In this document: positions 35,669 through 48,243 of the stretch, in pieces
Numbering within the stretch: the first letter of the stretch is position 1
Layout of the letters: the number at the start of each line of letters is the position of its first letter
Source of the DNA: Chinchilla lanigera
Lineage: Eukaryota; Chordata; Mammalia; Rodentia; Chinchillidae
DNA: 64,000 nucleotides
Reading direction: 5' to 3'
NCBI RefSeq assembly: GCF_000276665.1
Contig: NW_004955416.1
Span: 800,173-864,172 of the forward strand
Position numbers and translations under genes: made by a program
Notes under the pieces: generated by a model
What the model was told of the DNA's origin: nothing
The model's database searches: none
What the model saw: only the letters and a program-made list of their open reading frames with translations

Positions 35669-35889
35669 TTGCAAATGGCAAGCAAACATTCTTCTATGGT
35701 GTCCCTCTGTGCCTTGGTGAGGGAACGTCCCTTGGAAAGCCTGTATATGGTCTGCAGCGTAGAATCGATCAGAGAGGTGTAGTGCTCTGTCCCGGCAAAG
35801 AGCGGGGCACATCTGGTAAGGAGTGGGAGCACCGCAGAGCATATATACCTGTTGAGCGCCAGCGCAGCCTCTGTGGTGCTGAGGGACAC
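35669..35889 (-). CDS. RYR3: RYR3 exon E6
   Basis: The exon is 221 nt, phase 0 in and phase 2 out. It encodes 73 residues: [60 protein letters not shown] and [13 protein letters not shown], plus two bases of Asn. The acceptor is TCCTAG and the donor GTAAGT starts at 35668. ALALNRYIC and [11 protein letters not shown] are highly conserved. The corresponding stretch of RYR2 is in the central CPVT cluster (general knowledge, not tested here). Confidence 0.97.
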
Positions 35890-38205
35890 CTAGGAAAGGG
35901 AATCGCAGTGTTTATTAATCTCTCAGAGAGTGGGAATGACAGCCCTGGTACTGAGCTTCCAAGCGGGAGTGTGGGGAGGCTCACATGTTTCAGGCTGGCT
36001 CGTGTTTCAGAGCAACAGTGTGAACAGCTTTCCACTTGATCAGCAGGCCTATTTTTCTTTTGCATTTTAAGTAACATTTTAAAAATGTAAAAAAAAAATA
36101 CCCATAAAAAAGCAAAGAGCAAGAGCTGGCTGAATCTCAAATGATCCTATAAACATGCTTCCCTGAAAGGTAAATTGTAAACCATTACTAAGCTCAGGTC
36201 ACGGTCAATTTAACCTAACACCCTGGATGCTTTCAAGTCCAGGGGCTGGGCTACAACATTCTTATTCCAGCTTTAGCTCCCATTTCTCAACTTACAGGGA
36301 CTTACGCATTGCCCTTGTGTGATCTGAAGATTAGTAAGTGTTTACAGGTTAAGTAGCTTCTCAAATTGACCAGTTTGGTGACAGCTTTACAAAGAGAAAG
36401 TAAAGCTGTGATCCTCATCAGGTAATTTATAAATATTTGAGCAGATCACAACCTGATGAATGTCTTGAGGGTAGATACTTCTCACTAAAAGAAACCTAAC
36501 TGCACATGGGAAAAGTATAAAAGGAGTAGAAATCTCTGGCCTTCTCTAAAACTATGCCATAAATCTTGCTCGCAATGTTCTCCTTTGTTTATTTAGATGG
36601 ACAGGCTGAATTCAAGGGAAGAACCATTTAGTGACACTAAATATAGCCAAAGCATGATTAATTACCATCTTGAAAACCGCAGAACTTCAAAAGAGACCTT
36701 GAGATCCACAGAGATAAAATATTATCATTATTTCCTGTGATTATTGCAGCCATTATATTCGTTAACACATTTTCTCCAACTTGTGATTTGCAAAGCTATT
36801 TTCTTTGAACTGTACACATTTCTGGGTGTTCCTATTAATTATCAAGTTTGTCTTCTAGATGCTTTGTTAATCATGCTGGAGGAAATAGCTCATTTTTACA
36901 TTTATCACTTTCATAGACAATGTTGCTAAAATGAGGAAGGCAGAGCTTTGGTTCTAGCGGCTTAAAAGTTTTTAAATGAGAATGCACGAACGTCTGTGTG
37001 CTGAAGAGCTGAATATAAAACCTTTTTGTTACAGATGGCGCTTGGACAAGCGTGTGCCTGAATACCAGATGCTAAAACAGCATTTGCCACTTATTTGATC
37101 TATAAAATATTAAATGCCTTAACAGGAAACTTGGGGAGGTCCCATGAGTTAAAAATATTATTTTTTAGATCAAGGAAATTTGTAGAAAAGCTCAAAACAA
37201 AAGCAGTGGTAGATGCATTGTTTTAAATCTCCAAAAGGATCTTGTGCTCCTCATGCCTTCGTGGACGCACTGCTTCTCTTCCCTAGGCCACGGGAAGACC
37301 TCCATTTCTGAACGGAGAATCCAGTAGCGGTGGGGGTCAGATGGGTTTCCCTTTCTGGCTACCTCTTTCGGTGGAATCCATCCCAGTTAAGGAATTGGCT
37401 GATGACCAACCCCACGGAGCTCACACTGCAGAGGCTGCACACCAGGTGCAACCTCTAATAAGCTTTTAAACTAAAGCCCTGAGCTAGAACGATATTTTTT
37501 AGAACTAAGCTGATCTAGCTTGTCTTTCTTTTCAGACTCGGAACTCTTGGCACACTATTTTCCTGCTTCGTTCTGATGTGTGGCAGCAGATGTCTTTTTT
37601 TTTTTTAACTCCTGAAATCTCCTGTCTTGGTGCCTGTTGATGCCAGATTACTGTCTTTCCCTCGCCCTTGATTTCCAAGCGTGCATTTTCCACTGTACGT
37701 TTGGACCGAGCTTTGGCCCTGGGTTCAGATCTGTCCTTTCTGCTGGCTGTAAATAGGAAGAGGATTTCTAGCCTGAAATGCTGCCAGTCATCCTTTTCCA
37801 GAAGCAACACAGCCAAGTTCTCACTGAGGCCCTCTGGTTATATCTGCGTTGGTTTTGGCAGGCTGGGGAGCAGGAGTGCCACTGGTTTCTACTGGGTAGA
37901 GGCCAGGGACGCTGCGAAACGTTCTGAGTGGAGAGGAACCCTCTCCCTGCAAATACTGGCCAGGCTGAAACACTGTAACTGAAGGAGCTGGACTGAACAC
38001 TGGAAGTCATATTACTGCACCTAGACGGAAATTTCTGGCCACAGTGATCTAAGATCTTCTATTTCTTGGTGCCACTGTTTTTCTCACTGTTGGCAGCAGG
38101 CTACTAAAATGTAGCCAGTGAGTAGGTAGAAAATATTTGCTTTTAGGTCTAATCTACCAATTCTACAGTGTAGAGAGTGGGTTTTTCCCCACTTTAGCAA
38201 CTTAC
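35890..38205 (-). other. RYR3 intron E5-E6
   Basis: No recognisable interspersed repeat or gene, only short poly(A)/poly(T) runs (for example near 36090 and 37590). Confidence 0.75.
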
Positions 38206-38375
38206 TGTATCTAAAGAGGCAGAGGCTCTCAAGTCAGGTAAAAATCCAACCTCCAGCAGATGGAGCAGAAAAGTTTGATCCTTAATGCCATAAACACGGT
38301 CCAAGAACAGCACCATGGGTGCCTTGTGGTCAGGGCAGAAGTTGGCCGCCATATCGGGCTCGCTGACTGACCCAT
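38206..38375 (-). CDS. RYR3: RYR3 exon E5
   Basis: The exon is 170 nt. Two bases complete Asp, then 56 codons follow, including [40 protein letters not shown] and [16 protein letters not shown]. The acceptor is CTTTCAG before 38375 and the donor GTAAGT starts at 38205. [19 protein letters not shown] is conserved across the three ryanodine receptors. Phase is 0 at the 3' side, which joins E6 cleanly at Val-Ser-Leu. Confidence 0.97.
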
Positions 38376-39055
38376 CTGAAAGGCAGAAAACATCATTTCC
38401 TTTTTGCTGCCTCCAGTCTCAAGAGGCAGCATACCGAACTTGCCTGTCTGTGGTTTGTTCTAATAAACAACGCAAATTCTGGAAACAGCAGTGTTCTGCT
38501 GGAGCCAGCTTATTCTGGGTTCAAGAGCCGACTGCTAAAATTTCAGGAATGCTGGAGTCAGTTATTAAACATATCCATTGTTCAAAATTTTAAATTTACA
38601 ATTTCAGGGAATTACATTTAAGAAAGTAACAAATTCTTATCAGTCCTTACTTCCTAATACGTTTACTCTATTCTTAAGGTTATTCCTCTCAACTGCGTCT
38701 TTTTTTATTTTAAAGGGAATAAAAAATAATAAAAAATTCTATGTTAGAAGCACAGTGTGATGCTGTGCTAGACACGTTCTCAGTCCAGCTTCATGTTCAG
38801 TGATAGCACACTGCAGCTTCCGCCATGATGAGAGCATTTACATCACGGAAGCAGGCAAGTGCTAAGAATCCAGGCTTGATTTATTGCTTTGTTGACTGCA
38901 GACATAAGAGAGTCAATTATAGAATGTTAATGAAGGCAGATTACACTGAATAGCATGCCTTGCATTCTGAAACCAGTGCATCACAAAGAGCAGGTAAAAA
39001 TGTTCTTTCAGCCTTTGGAAACAATGATCTGATTTCGGGGGCACTTAGGTTAGAC

Positions 39056-39133
39056 CAGTGGTGGGGAACCTGTGGCATGTGTGCCATCGTGGCGTTTGTA
39101 TCACTGAAAGCTCTGAAAGGTTTGCCTTCACTG
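39056..39133. mobile_element. hAT-like miniature element, copy 2 (78 bp)
   Basis: Left end cagtggtggggaacctgtgg; right end, on the other strand, cagtgaaggcaaacctttca. Flanks ggttagac and tattcgac agree at 5 of 8 positions. It is an internally deleted relative of 10511-10700. Confidence 0.7.
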
Positions 39134-39186
39134 TATTCGACCATCCAAAACTTCTGATCTTATTTTAATAGACAGGTTCAAAGTGA

Positions 39187-39302
39187 ACTTTTTTTGTTTT
39201 TTAAAACAGGGTTTTGCTCAGACTGGACTTGGATTCATGGTAATACTCCTGTCTTAGTCTCCTGAGTGCTGGGATTATAGGCATGCACTACCATATCCAG
39301 CA
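39187..39302 (-). mobile_element. B1-type SINE, antisense, degraded
   Basis: Contains agtctcctgagtgctgggat, then taggcatgcactaccatatc, and a T-rich left end. More diverged than the other B1 copies. Confidence 0.78.
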
Positions 39303-40394
39303 TGAAGTGGGGAATCCCATGAAGAAAATAAAAATAGCTTGATTGGAGAAAAAAGGATTTTGATAAAGAATTTTAAAATCTTCTCCTTCCTGCTTTGTTT
39401 GCACCAAAAATTTAGAAAAGAGAGCCCCAAAATGACCAAGCACAGTCACAGAACATGTAAATATTGTACTAGAAAGGTGAGGGACCTTATAAGGCACCCA
39501 GCGAATTGCAAGGCCAAGGGAAGGGAGCCGCTGCTGGCATCTCCCTCTCTGACCACGAGAGGGCACTAGAGCTGAACGGTGGAGGCAGACAAGATTGCTC
39601 AAACCTGGTGTTTGAAACACGAAGGAACATTTTGTGGGATATTAATGAGTGTTTTGTGCTAAAAAAAAAAAACCCACTAAATGTTCAGAAAACATTGAGC
39701 TTTAACATCTGTTTATGTTATCATTAGTTTTCTCAAAGAAATTATAATCTTACTATGTTTTATGAGGTTATAAAAATGCAGTGTATTCCCAAACTATCTG
39801 ACCCGAAACCTCTTATTAATGTGTAAATGCACAAAAATATTTCATTGAACATCAGCTGGGGAAACACCGCAACAGGTCCAGAGCCACGCCATGTTTGCAA
39901 TCCTTCCACCTGGCCAGAGAGCAGGTAGAGTAACTTGGAGAAACAGTGCTATACTTTCAGGAGACTTTTGCAAAGATGACTGATGTCAAATGTCACATGT
40001 AGCATTTGGGAAAAAACCCCTCATGAACCTCAGCTGTGAGGCGTTCTGGACTGTAGCAGAGACAGCCTACCTGACGGTTGCCCCGGCTGCCACCACCATC
40101 CGGGATCCAAGGAGGCCAAAGAAGAAGGAAGACTAGAATGAGAGATTTCATTTTCTCTCTTCCGTCCACCTGCTTCTCAGGGTTAGACAGAGAAGCCCAT
40201 TCGTCCCTGCTGGATATGGGTTTAGTCACCTTGCAAAGGGATGATGCAGATGAGAGAGATGCAAGTAGAGCGTACAGGAGAAAGCTACTCATCACTGGAA
40301 AAACAGCACGACATTTTCCCTGGGCAGCCTACCCTACAAGTGGGCACCCAGGGGTGCTTTCTGGGAGGGCTTCAGCCTGCAGGTGCTTCCCTAC

Positions 40395-40515
40395 CTTTGT
40401 TGAGGGAAGGCAGTTTCAGGGGGATGCTGATGATCCCAACCAGGTCCTCCGTGGGGACTAGGGAGCGCAAGATGGACCGGATCCGGATGGCTTCCCCTTT
40501 TCCTGTCTGGATAAG
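40395..40515 (-). CDS. RYR3: RYR3 exon E4
   Basis: The exon is 121 nt, phase 0 in and phase 1 out. It encodes [20 protein letters not shown], then [20 protein letters not shown] plus one base of the next Asp codon. The donor GTAGGG starts at 40394, and the acceptor lies next to 40516 (ATTACAG). [12 protein letters not shown] is a conserved ryanodine-receptor helix. The variant [20 protein letters not shown] differs from the RYR1 and RYR2 versions I recall and supports RYR3. Confidence 0.96.
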
Positions 40516-41369
40516 CTGTAATGCAGGGTTGGAGAAAGGGATTACATAGATGAAGCTCCCACACCGCCACTCCACCCCATCTCCAGTCCTCTGGCAGCAA
40601 AATGGTTCTCTTTAAGGGCAGGAGATATATTCCTCTAGCCACCAGAGACATGTATGGCCACAGAGAAGGGCGCTTTCTCTTCATTTCCCAGGAGATCTGT
40701 TCCTGGGGGGGTAACTGATGAAGGGGGCTGTTTGACTCCTGTGGTGCGGTGAACGGCCGTCAGTTAACGCAGCAAGTCTCAGCAGCAGATAGGCTGCCTG
40801 CGGGTAGTTTTCTTTCGCACTGTGACTGCACCACTGGGAGTGCTTGTGGGTGTGGTGACAGAACTGTTGACAATGCAGCCACAGTGCCAGACTCCAGAGT
40901 TCTAGTAAATGTAGAAATAGCTTAGGATTTTCATTTCCACAAGAGTTTGATAAATGCTGGGTGACAGCAGGGGTGCAGAGAATGTGAGACGGAACCTGAG
41001 CCTCTCAGCGGAGCCACCCTGGGGTGGGTAATCTGGTCTGTACAGACCTTCATGTGCCAAGCAGCAGGAACCTGGTGCACACATCTCCCCACAGGTGGTC
41101 TCTGCAGTGCAGGTGGGGGCCCTCTGCTAGGAACTGAGCTGCCAGGGATCCAGGACAGGATCTACGCCATGTGGGCTGGCGATGCCCTGGACGATGGTGC
41201 TGGGTGGCCCCAGAGAAAGGGAACCCCGTGTGCCCACTCTCACTGCACCTCCGTTTTCTGTGAGTATACGGGAAACTGTCAGTGTGGATGGCACCTTCCT
41301 TTCTCTCCCACTACTGACAGAGCAAGGGCCACAGAGAGGTGTGAAAGTGTGCGAGTGTGTGAATGTGCA

Positions 41370-41413
<44 letters not shown>

Positions 41414-42375
41414 GTGTGGGGGACAGAGTGCCAAGCAGGCGGGAACTCCTTCCCTGGTGGGCTCTGGTGGGTTAGCCATGCCATACTGCCTTCTGAGAAT
41501 GAGCTGGGAAGCGCAGAGAGCTGATCAGAGCTACAGTAGGAACACATAGTGGTCCCTGACATTTCTCCTCCCAAGAAGGAGCTCACCCTGCTGTTTGCCT
41601 GGTTGTTTCTAGGAGGCACGGGAGTGGGAAACCAGGACGAGGTGGATGCGCGGTTTACTACCACAGGAAATAGTATCCCAAGAATTCCGTGCAGCCTCCT
41701 TTTCCAAGATTTAGATTTTCTTTTCACGTGAAGAGCAATTATCTCTCTCACTTACAATGTGAGGCTTTGTTTGAAACAAGGCCCACTCTCTAAGCCCTCA
41801 GCAGGGCTGAAAAAGAAAGGGAACGAATGCACTTTTTAGGCAAAACTGGAAGTCCAAGAAGGTATCTCATGGTGCAGAATTATTCCTGTGCATCTGTAAA
41901 AACTCTATCTCAGGAAACTAATTAGATATGAACCCCGGCGAGAGGCTGCTTTCTTGGATCTGAGCACCACAGTCATTAAGCAAAGAGGATTTTCCACGCT
42001 AGAGTATCCTCATGATGCTCTTGGAACCTATGAGGTCACTCATGATGGCCACGAGTGAGAATCAAATTGGTCACATTGTGACTAAACTGAGGGACCTAAA
42101 ACATAATTTTGGGAAGTGATGGAAACAAAATGTGTAGAGCATATGGGCAATTAATTCCACAGAGAAACCATGCATTTAATGACCCCAGCAGGAGTCCTTT
42201 CTTAGAAAGCTGCACCACTGGGTATTAGAGATGGAAAACACTTTGAGGTTATGCAACCCAGAGACAGGCATGCGAGCCAACGCCAGGCACAGAGAAAGAA
42301 ATTGTGTTCAAGACACTGACAGTACTTCTGGGCTCAGGTTTCCCACAGATGCCCTCTGGGAACTCTATCACTTAC
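40516..42375 (-). other. RYR3 intron E3-E4
   Basis: Contains a (GT)n microsatellite (41375-41411). Other sequence looks unique. Confidence 0.8.
41375..41411. repeat. (GT)n microsatellite
   Basis: About 18 uninterrupted GT units on the plus strand, preceded by imperfect gtgtgcgagtgtgtgaatgt. Read on the RYR3 transcribed strand it is (AC)n. Confidence 0.95.
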
Positions 42376-42484
42376 ATGCATTTCAGGAGCACAGCGGCCC
42401 AGGAGATCTATAAGAGCTGAATAAAATGACATAATGGCATTGCCCATATACACAATCTCTTCTTCCTCTTCATGATCCTCTGTG
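42376..42484 (-). CDS. RYR3: RYR3 exon E3
   Basis: The exon is 109 nt. One base completes the Val codon from E2, then 36 codons follow: [20 protein letters not shown], then [16 protein letters not shown]. The acceptor is CTGCAG before 42484 and the donor GTAAGT starts at 42375. A short acidic run (EEEEE) precedes the conserved helix [24 protein letters not shown]. In ryanodine receptors an acidic linker of variable sequence sits at this place. Phase matches at both sides. Confidence 0.96.
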
Positions 42485-43740
42485 CTGCAGGGAGATATTC
42501 AACACAGGAGAGGTGTGAGACCTGGCAGGCTGCCATGTTATCACAAAAGTGAGGCTCAGGATGGAAACACTGGCCCCGCACCATGAAACATCCCCTTGGA
42601 GCCTCTCCTTTCAGAAGGTGGTAAGGTAGTTTTCTTCATCAAAAAGGATCCAAACATTTGTCTGGCCATCCCTAGGACCCTTGAAATGTAAGGCATGAAT
42701 CTGACATTTCTTACTTTATTTCCTCTCAGAATCTACATGGAAGCCACAACGGACACTGACTTGGGCGGGCTAAGCCTGTGCCCCGGCTGTGCTGCTGCTG
42801 GGCAATAACTGAGGGCTTCAGCTTTTTCTCATGCTGCATTAGGAAGTTGGAACAGCACATGCTTTGGGTTCTTTCCAGTCTACTGGGTCACCTACAACAG
42901 CTGATGAAGAGAAACAGCCAGTAGCCCGGAAAGCTACTTGTGCTGGGTAATACACACTGTAGATTCTGGGGCCTAATCTAGAGGCTGGGATAAAGGGAAC
43001 TGATCACAAGGTGTGATAAGGGGGTATTCAGGTAACAAGACGATCAGATTGTCTACCAACTACACCCTTCACTTTTAAATACCCAGATTATCAAAGCCAT
43101 GACTTTTCAGAATCCACAATTCTTTTTTTCCTCTATTAAGGAATCAAACCCCAACACTTTCCCAAGAACTTTCAGAAGAGGAAGTGGAGGATATGACTTG
43201 TTTTATTTATTTACTTTTTAGTACTAGGAATTGAACTCAGGTCCTTGTGCTTGCCAGGCACGCTCTTGTCCCGCTGGGCTATATCCCCGGCCCCTGACAT
43301 GACTTGCTTTAAAAGCGAGGTACGGGATGAGACACCACAGATTAATATACTGCAGGAATAAGCTGGAGATGACAAGGGCTGTACCATTGGCCCTGGTCTT
43401 TTAGCCTCCACACAGCTTCCTACAGGAGCGGCCCTGGAGTGGCAATGCCACGGGAAGCTGCCACGGAGGACGAGAGGGTTTGATGCGCTGGTGCCTTGCT
43501 ACCTGGGCTGAGTGGAGTAGGGAAATAAAGAAGGTAGACACACTGTCACTTGGCTCACTTGAAGAGTCAAGACAGCAATGTGCTTGACAAAGTGATTTCA
43601 AATGTCTTAACAACCATGAAAACTATCTATGCTCTTTCTACTAGGGGAAGTTACTGATATCTCCTTAGTCAGCCACATGCCTACACTATAGGGGAACCCA
43701 CCCAGCACATCCAGCCTAGAAGGCAAGTGCTTTCACTTAC
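42485..43740 (-). other. RYR3 intron E2-E3
   Basis: Contains a minus-strand ID SINE (43201-43298). Other sequence looks unique. Confidence 0.8.
43201..43298 (-). mobile_element. ID SINE, antisense
   Basis: T-rich left end, then gaattgaactcaggtccttg (B box antisense) and gctgggctatatccccggcc (A box antisense). Flanking 8-nt repeats atgacttg at 43193-43200 and 43299-43306 mark the insertion. Confidence 0.9.
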
Positions 43741-43921
43741 ACTGCTCTCTTATATCCCTGAGAGGGGAGGTCCAGCGCTGGGTTCTCCGAGATCTTGATG
43801 GCCCCTTGCATGGCTGCCAACAGGCCATTTCCTCCTTCGCCCCGCAGGGCCGGGCCGAAGCACTCCGGGCGTCTGATGAGCAGCTTGACCACAACACTAG
43901 CGTTTTCTTCCACACTCTCAC
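43741..43921 (-). CDS. RYR3: RYR3 exon E2
   Basis: The exon is 181 nt, phase 1 in and phase 1-to-2 out (it ends with two bases of a Val codon). It encodes [20 protein letters not shown], then [17 protein letters not shown] and [20 protein letters not shown]. The acceptor is CTCTCAG before 43921 and the donor GTAAGT starts at 43740. The motif [17 protein letters not shown] is nearly invariant among ryanodine receptors. The stretch after it ([12 protein letters not shown]) is isoform-specific and fits RYR3. E2 is part of the helical domain near the central disease cluster of the paralogues. Confidence 0.97.
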
Positions 43922-44365
43922 CTGAGAGGAGAGAGCAGCATTGTTTCCTTCTCACCAGAAAGGATGACCCCAAAAGTTACTCCAGTTGATGGGTGGGGAG
44001 AACAGTTAGCTGTGCTTAAGGTTATGAGGAAATACCAACGAAAGAAGGTGAGCTCTGGTGAAGTAAGTCAGCATCTGTTTAATATAAGGTTAAATATTAC
44101 AGAACAGAATTTTACTCTTCCACCCAGGCTTTTGGCAAATAATACACTACCGAGTCTGCTATGGAAGACTGACTCACACACAAGTGACTCACAGAATGCA
44201 GGAACTTTATATCTTTATTAATGCCACGAGGAGATACTATTTTGCCTTCTCCCTTGAAAAGACATAGGGTGATAAATTAGGCTGATATACTTGGCTTACT
44301 TCTCGGAAGTGCCATGTTAGCTTGGGACTCTATTACTGTCACTGGCTCTAATGAACACCCTAGAA

Positions 44366-44574
44366 CTGTGATGGTGAACCTTTTAGAGACAGAGTGCCCA
44401 AACTGCAACCCTGAATTCACTTTCTTATGACAAAGTGCGACAATGCAGTTAAACATGAATATTGAGGATTTAGTTTAGGAAAAACAACTCACACACGTGG
44501 CTCGTGTGCTGCAAGAGAGGGCTCTGTTGCTTCACACCTGTTGCATGGTGCCATATGTCCACCTCCACCGCCTG
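44366..44574. mobile_element. hAT-like MITE, copy 3 (antisense, right end approximate)
   Basis: Starts ctgtgatggtgaaccttttagag and contains gagtgcccaaactgcaaccc, the reverse complement of the ggttgcagttggggcact block of copy 1, with caaagtgcgacaatgcag. The right end is degraded (gtgccatatgtccacctcc). Confidence 0.65.
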
Positions 44575-45039
44575 ACAACAACCAGGTTTGTGCATGTGGA
44601 CTTCACAGCATTTCTGACATCTTTCATCTAGATGAGGAACCTCATGGGTAAAGTTCTCTTGGTTATTCCTACAGTAGTTCTGAGGGAACACAGCATTTGG
44701 GGACCTGCATCCTATATCCTCCTAGGACGAATGAGACACCTGAGGAAGGCTCCCATTTCCTGATGTTGTGGTTAAGCAGTGGAAGTGAAACACTTAGGGA
44801 AGCTATTGCTTCTCAGATCCAGTCCGCATATTCCAAAGCAGTTCCACAGCATGCTCAGATAATCATAAAGTATGTCTTGTGTCTTGGGTAAAATTCTAAT
44901 TTGTGTCCGAGAATTTAATCCCTGAGTCAAGACTCACAGGGAAGACATTTTGATATTGTATATTAAATGAAGCCTGAAGAAATAAGGTATTCCTTGAAGG
45001 ACTGAATTTGCATTTTGATAAGCTGTTCTATTATTTAAC

Positions 45040-45490
45040 CTGTGTAAAAACATACCTCAAATCTTAGTTGGCTAGACCAATAAGTATTTATTATCTCACA
45101 GTTTCTGTAGATCAGGAATTTGGGAGACTAGACTCGGTGGTCTTGGCTTGGGATCTCCCTTTGGCCAGTCTCAGGGTTGGCCAGGGCTGCAGTCTGCTGA
45201 AGGCTTGTCTGGGACTGCAGCGTCAGGTTCATGGGTGCTAGGAGGAGGCCTCAGCCACTTGCTGAAGGTTGGGTGCAGGCGTTGGTTTCTTATGAGACTG
45301 ACGGCCCCTTGAATTTCCTCCCATATGGCAGCTGGCTTTCCACAAAGTGAGGATTCAAGAAGAGAGTGAGGCAGAGACCCCGATACCCTCAGTAACCTTG
45401 GAATCCATCATTATTCTTGCACATGCCATCCATCAGAAGTGATTCACTAAGTCTAGCTTGCACTTAGAGGGAGAATTATTAGGCTCCATG
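45040..45490 (+). mobile_element. Old LTR or DNA repeat relic (MLT1-like)
   Basis: Landmarks: aagtatttattatctcacag, tttctgtagatcaggaattt, ggccagggctgcagtctgct, ccatatggcagctggctttc, then gatcactaagtctagc-like sequence. This resembles an ancient MaLR (MLT1-type) LTR; the family is uncertain. Confidence 0.45.
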
Positions 45491-46135
45491 TTTTTGGAGG
45501 GAGGAGTATCAAATAACTTGCACATGCATTTTAAAAAGTATCCTAGATGTTTAAGTTCTGGTTAATAAAAATGTTCAAGAATCAATTTAGAAATGTTGTG
45601 ATTAGAATATTTACGATATTCTAAATATTCATGATATTCTAAATATGATATAATGTTGTGATTAGAATGGGAACCCCCTCCAAACCTGGCTTCTTGCCCA
45701 GCTTTTCAGAAATCACTGTGTGAGTAGACAAATGTTTCATCTCACTGGGTCTCATTTGTTCTGCTGAGATAGTCATGACTCTTCTCTGTTCAGAGTGAAT
45801 CTGTTATTCTAATCCATATAATGAGATTACTTTCACCGTGTCCAGTTGAATGCAGGGGCTGAGCTTGCTGTCTTAATGCTTAAAATTAACCTGGGCTCAT
45901 CTTTCATGCAAACTCATACTTGAATATACCTGATGTTTCTTGCAGACCCGAAGAGCTGACTTCAGACCACAGCTGTTGTCCTGTCTTAGAGCGTGGCTTG
46001 CTGACAGCCTCTTTTACTACCCAACCTCTGCACTACTGTTTAAATTCAAGACCATAGACACGCACCACTACATGTTTTGGAGTTGTATAATCTGATCCAG
46101 AAACGTTTTTATTAAACTGAATTTCAATAACTCAT

Positions 46136-46257
46136 CAGTCCTAGCACTCAGACATGGGGTAGGAGGATCATTGTGAGTTTGAGGCCAGCCTGGGCTACAC
46201 AGTGAGCTCAAGGCCAGCCTGAGGTATACAGTGAGATTCTGTCTCAAAAACAATAGT
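46136..46257 (+). mobile_element. B1-type SINE, 5'-truncated
   Basis: Starts inside the element at cctagcactcag, contains gaggccagcctgggctacac and the second module agctcaaggccagcctgagg, and ends gattctgtctcaaaaac. An approximate repeat ctcatcag flanks it (near 46129 and 46260). Confidence 0.85.
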
Positions 46258-48162
46258 AGCTCATCAGTGTCCATTTACTGTTTTATTGCTCAATCCTTCA
46301 AGAAGAGTCTGAAATTTTCAGAAAAAATTTTGTCTTCAAGTGTCATCCAATGCACAGTATCAACAAGAATTATTTTGTATTAAATCAGAATCAATATGAG
46401 AGGATCTCTCAGAATATGTTGAAAGGGTAAAATTATCACAGTAGTGATATGGTGGAAAGAATAAACATATTTTTGAAGGACAGAAGCCAAGGAAAGTTGA
46501 GTGACATGGTGCAGTCCGTAAGAGCGCTTAGATAATGTGGGAAGCTAAAGGTGATGCCCATGTTGTGTTGTTCATTAAACTTACCAGGTAAGTTTACTCA
46601 CAGGAAGGATACTTCAGTAAAGATAATCAACACATTTAAAGGCAGATACTCTCAGCTAGATGTAATTCAGAGTTCACTACTTTCAAAAGTTTCTGGCCTT
46701 CCATACTTATCATGTAGCTTCTACACCTGCCCCCTCACTTGTCATTTTTCATTATAAGAATAATGAAGCTAACATTTGAAGGTTAACAGTCAAAGATGGA
46801 GGAAAAAGCCAACCCTGTTCATTAAGCTTATGTAAATACTGTACTCTGACTCTTTCAGTTACCCGGTGGCCATGTGTATGAGCTAATCACTTTCCCCTGC
46901 CGTGATGAATTCACCTAGACTCTTCCCATAGTGACCAGGACAATGGAGTTTGATGGCATATGGTCTCATAAGGTGCAATAGACATTGAAAAATCAGATAA
47001 GTTTACTATTGAAGTTTATTTGCCCAATTAGCCTTACTTTATCTGAGTCTCATGTCTTCAGTGCTAAGGTGATGGCTCCCACAAGAGGCACTGGAAGCCA
47101 CCTCTCACCGATCTGCATTTGGATATCTAAGGGGGATGAAGAACATATCATGCAACAGGAAGAAACTGAAGTTTAACATTGATGCTAATTAGAGTGGGGA
47201 CCAAGAAAAAATTTCAAAAGCTTCACAAGGTAGGAAGAACAGCATGATTAGAAGAGGGAGAATATTCTCCTCCTAATGATCTGTAGCTCAGCAAGCTTGA
47301 TTGCCACCAAATTGGCTCTGGTTAAACTGAATATTGACCCTGAGGGCATCTTTCAAGGGACAGTGAGATTAGAGGTAAACTAGTTTTGCCCAAGGGCTTA
47401 CAGTTATGTTTTTGCTTGAGTTCTAAAATGAATAACGAGCTTAAGAACAGTGTAAATGTTCACAGAACCTTTTTTCAAAGGTTCACAAGACTGTGTTCAT
47501 ATTACTACTGTCTTACCAGCATTCCCAAGCATTTGGAGGGAAATGGTAATGATTTTTCCCATTTTACACGGCTCAAACAATCACACCTACTACAGGGACA
47601 ATTAATAGAAATACAATGACTTTATCTTCAGCCCATCACTTTTTTAACTCTCTGTGCTTCAATGACAGTTTGTTTTAAAGTTCCTTTGATTGGAATGTTC
47701 CCTTTCTTCCCATTCTTTTAGCATAAGCCCTTGAACCTCGGTAATTCTACTTCACCATCAGGAACAGCTGAAACATGGGAGCCCCAGAAACCTGGCATCT
47801 TCCAGCCCCAGTACCCTGGATTCTTCCTTTGCATCTGCTTTTCTCTCTAGGCTGTACATTCCATAAGAATGGAGCCTTATGTCTGAATTATCTAATGCGA
47901 AGTATTCAAGGGTCTTTCTAACATCTGACTTGTAATAGGCATTTAAAGATATTTGTGGAATAGATGAACAGAATTCACTGAGACTCAAGGTAGGGTCTTG
48001 AAATGATGGAGGAAAGACTGAAGGTGATGATCTATCAGTGTATTACTATGGTAACTGTCAGTCCTGTCAGCCAATTCCTCAGATTTTAAATAGTCCTATA
48101 GAAAAGAAGAGATCCCCATTGAAGTGTTAGTGTAGGGAGAGAATACTAGAGTTAATTTAGAG

Positions 48163-48243
48163 CAGTGGTGGTGAACCATTTAGCGCTTTCAGTGATAACA
48201 AACAATCTGCTGTGGAATGTGTGCCTCAGGCTTGCCACCACTG
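48163..48243. mobile_element. hAT-like miniature element, copy 4 (81 bp) with 8-bp target duplication
   Basis: Left end cagtggtggtgaacc; right end, on the other strand, cagtggtggcaagcc, so the terminal inverted repeats are nearly perfect. Flanks atttagag (48155-48162) and aattagag (48244-48251) match at 7 of 8 positions, the hAT hallmark. No coding capacity. Confidence 0.82.

Larger units (their letters stand above)
38376..40394 (-). other. RYR3 intron E4-E5
   Basis: Contains a miniature hAT-like element (39056-39133) and a degraded minus-strand B1 (39187-39302). No gene. Confidence 0.8.

Noticed and set aside
35620..36039. A 139-codon plus-strand open frame
   Set aside because: Antisense shadow of RYR3 exon E6.
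38229..38432. A 67-codon minus-strand frame over exon E5
   Set aside because: It is in the wrong frame. The RYR3 frame of E5 is offset and matches E4 and E6 in phase.
39990..40300. A GC-richer stretch considered as an extra exon between E4 and E5
   Set aside because: E4 and E5 join in phase without it, and no ryanodine-receptor peptide can be read there.
41052..41549. A 165-codon open frame on the plus strand
   Set aside because: It includes the (GT)n microsatellite (Cys-Val run) and lies in a RYR3 intron. No family resemblance and no splice or coding signature.
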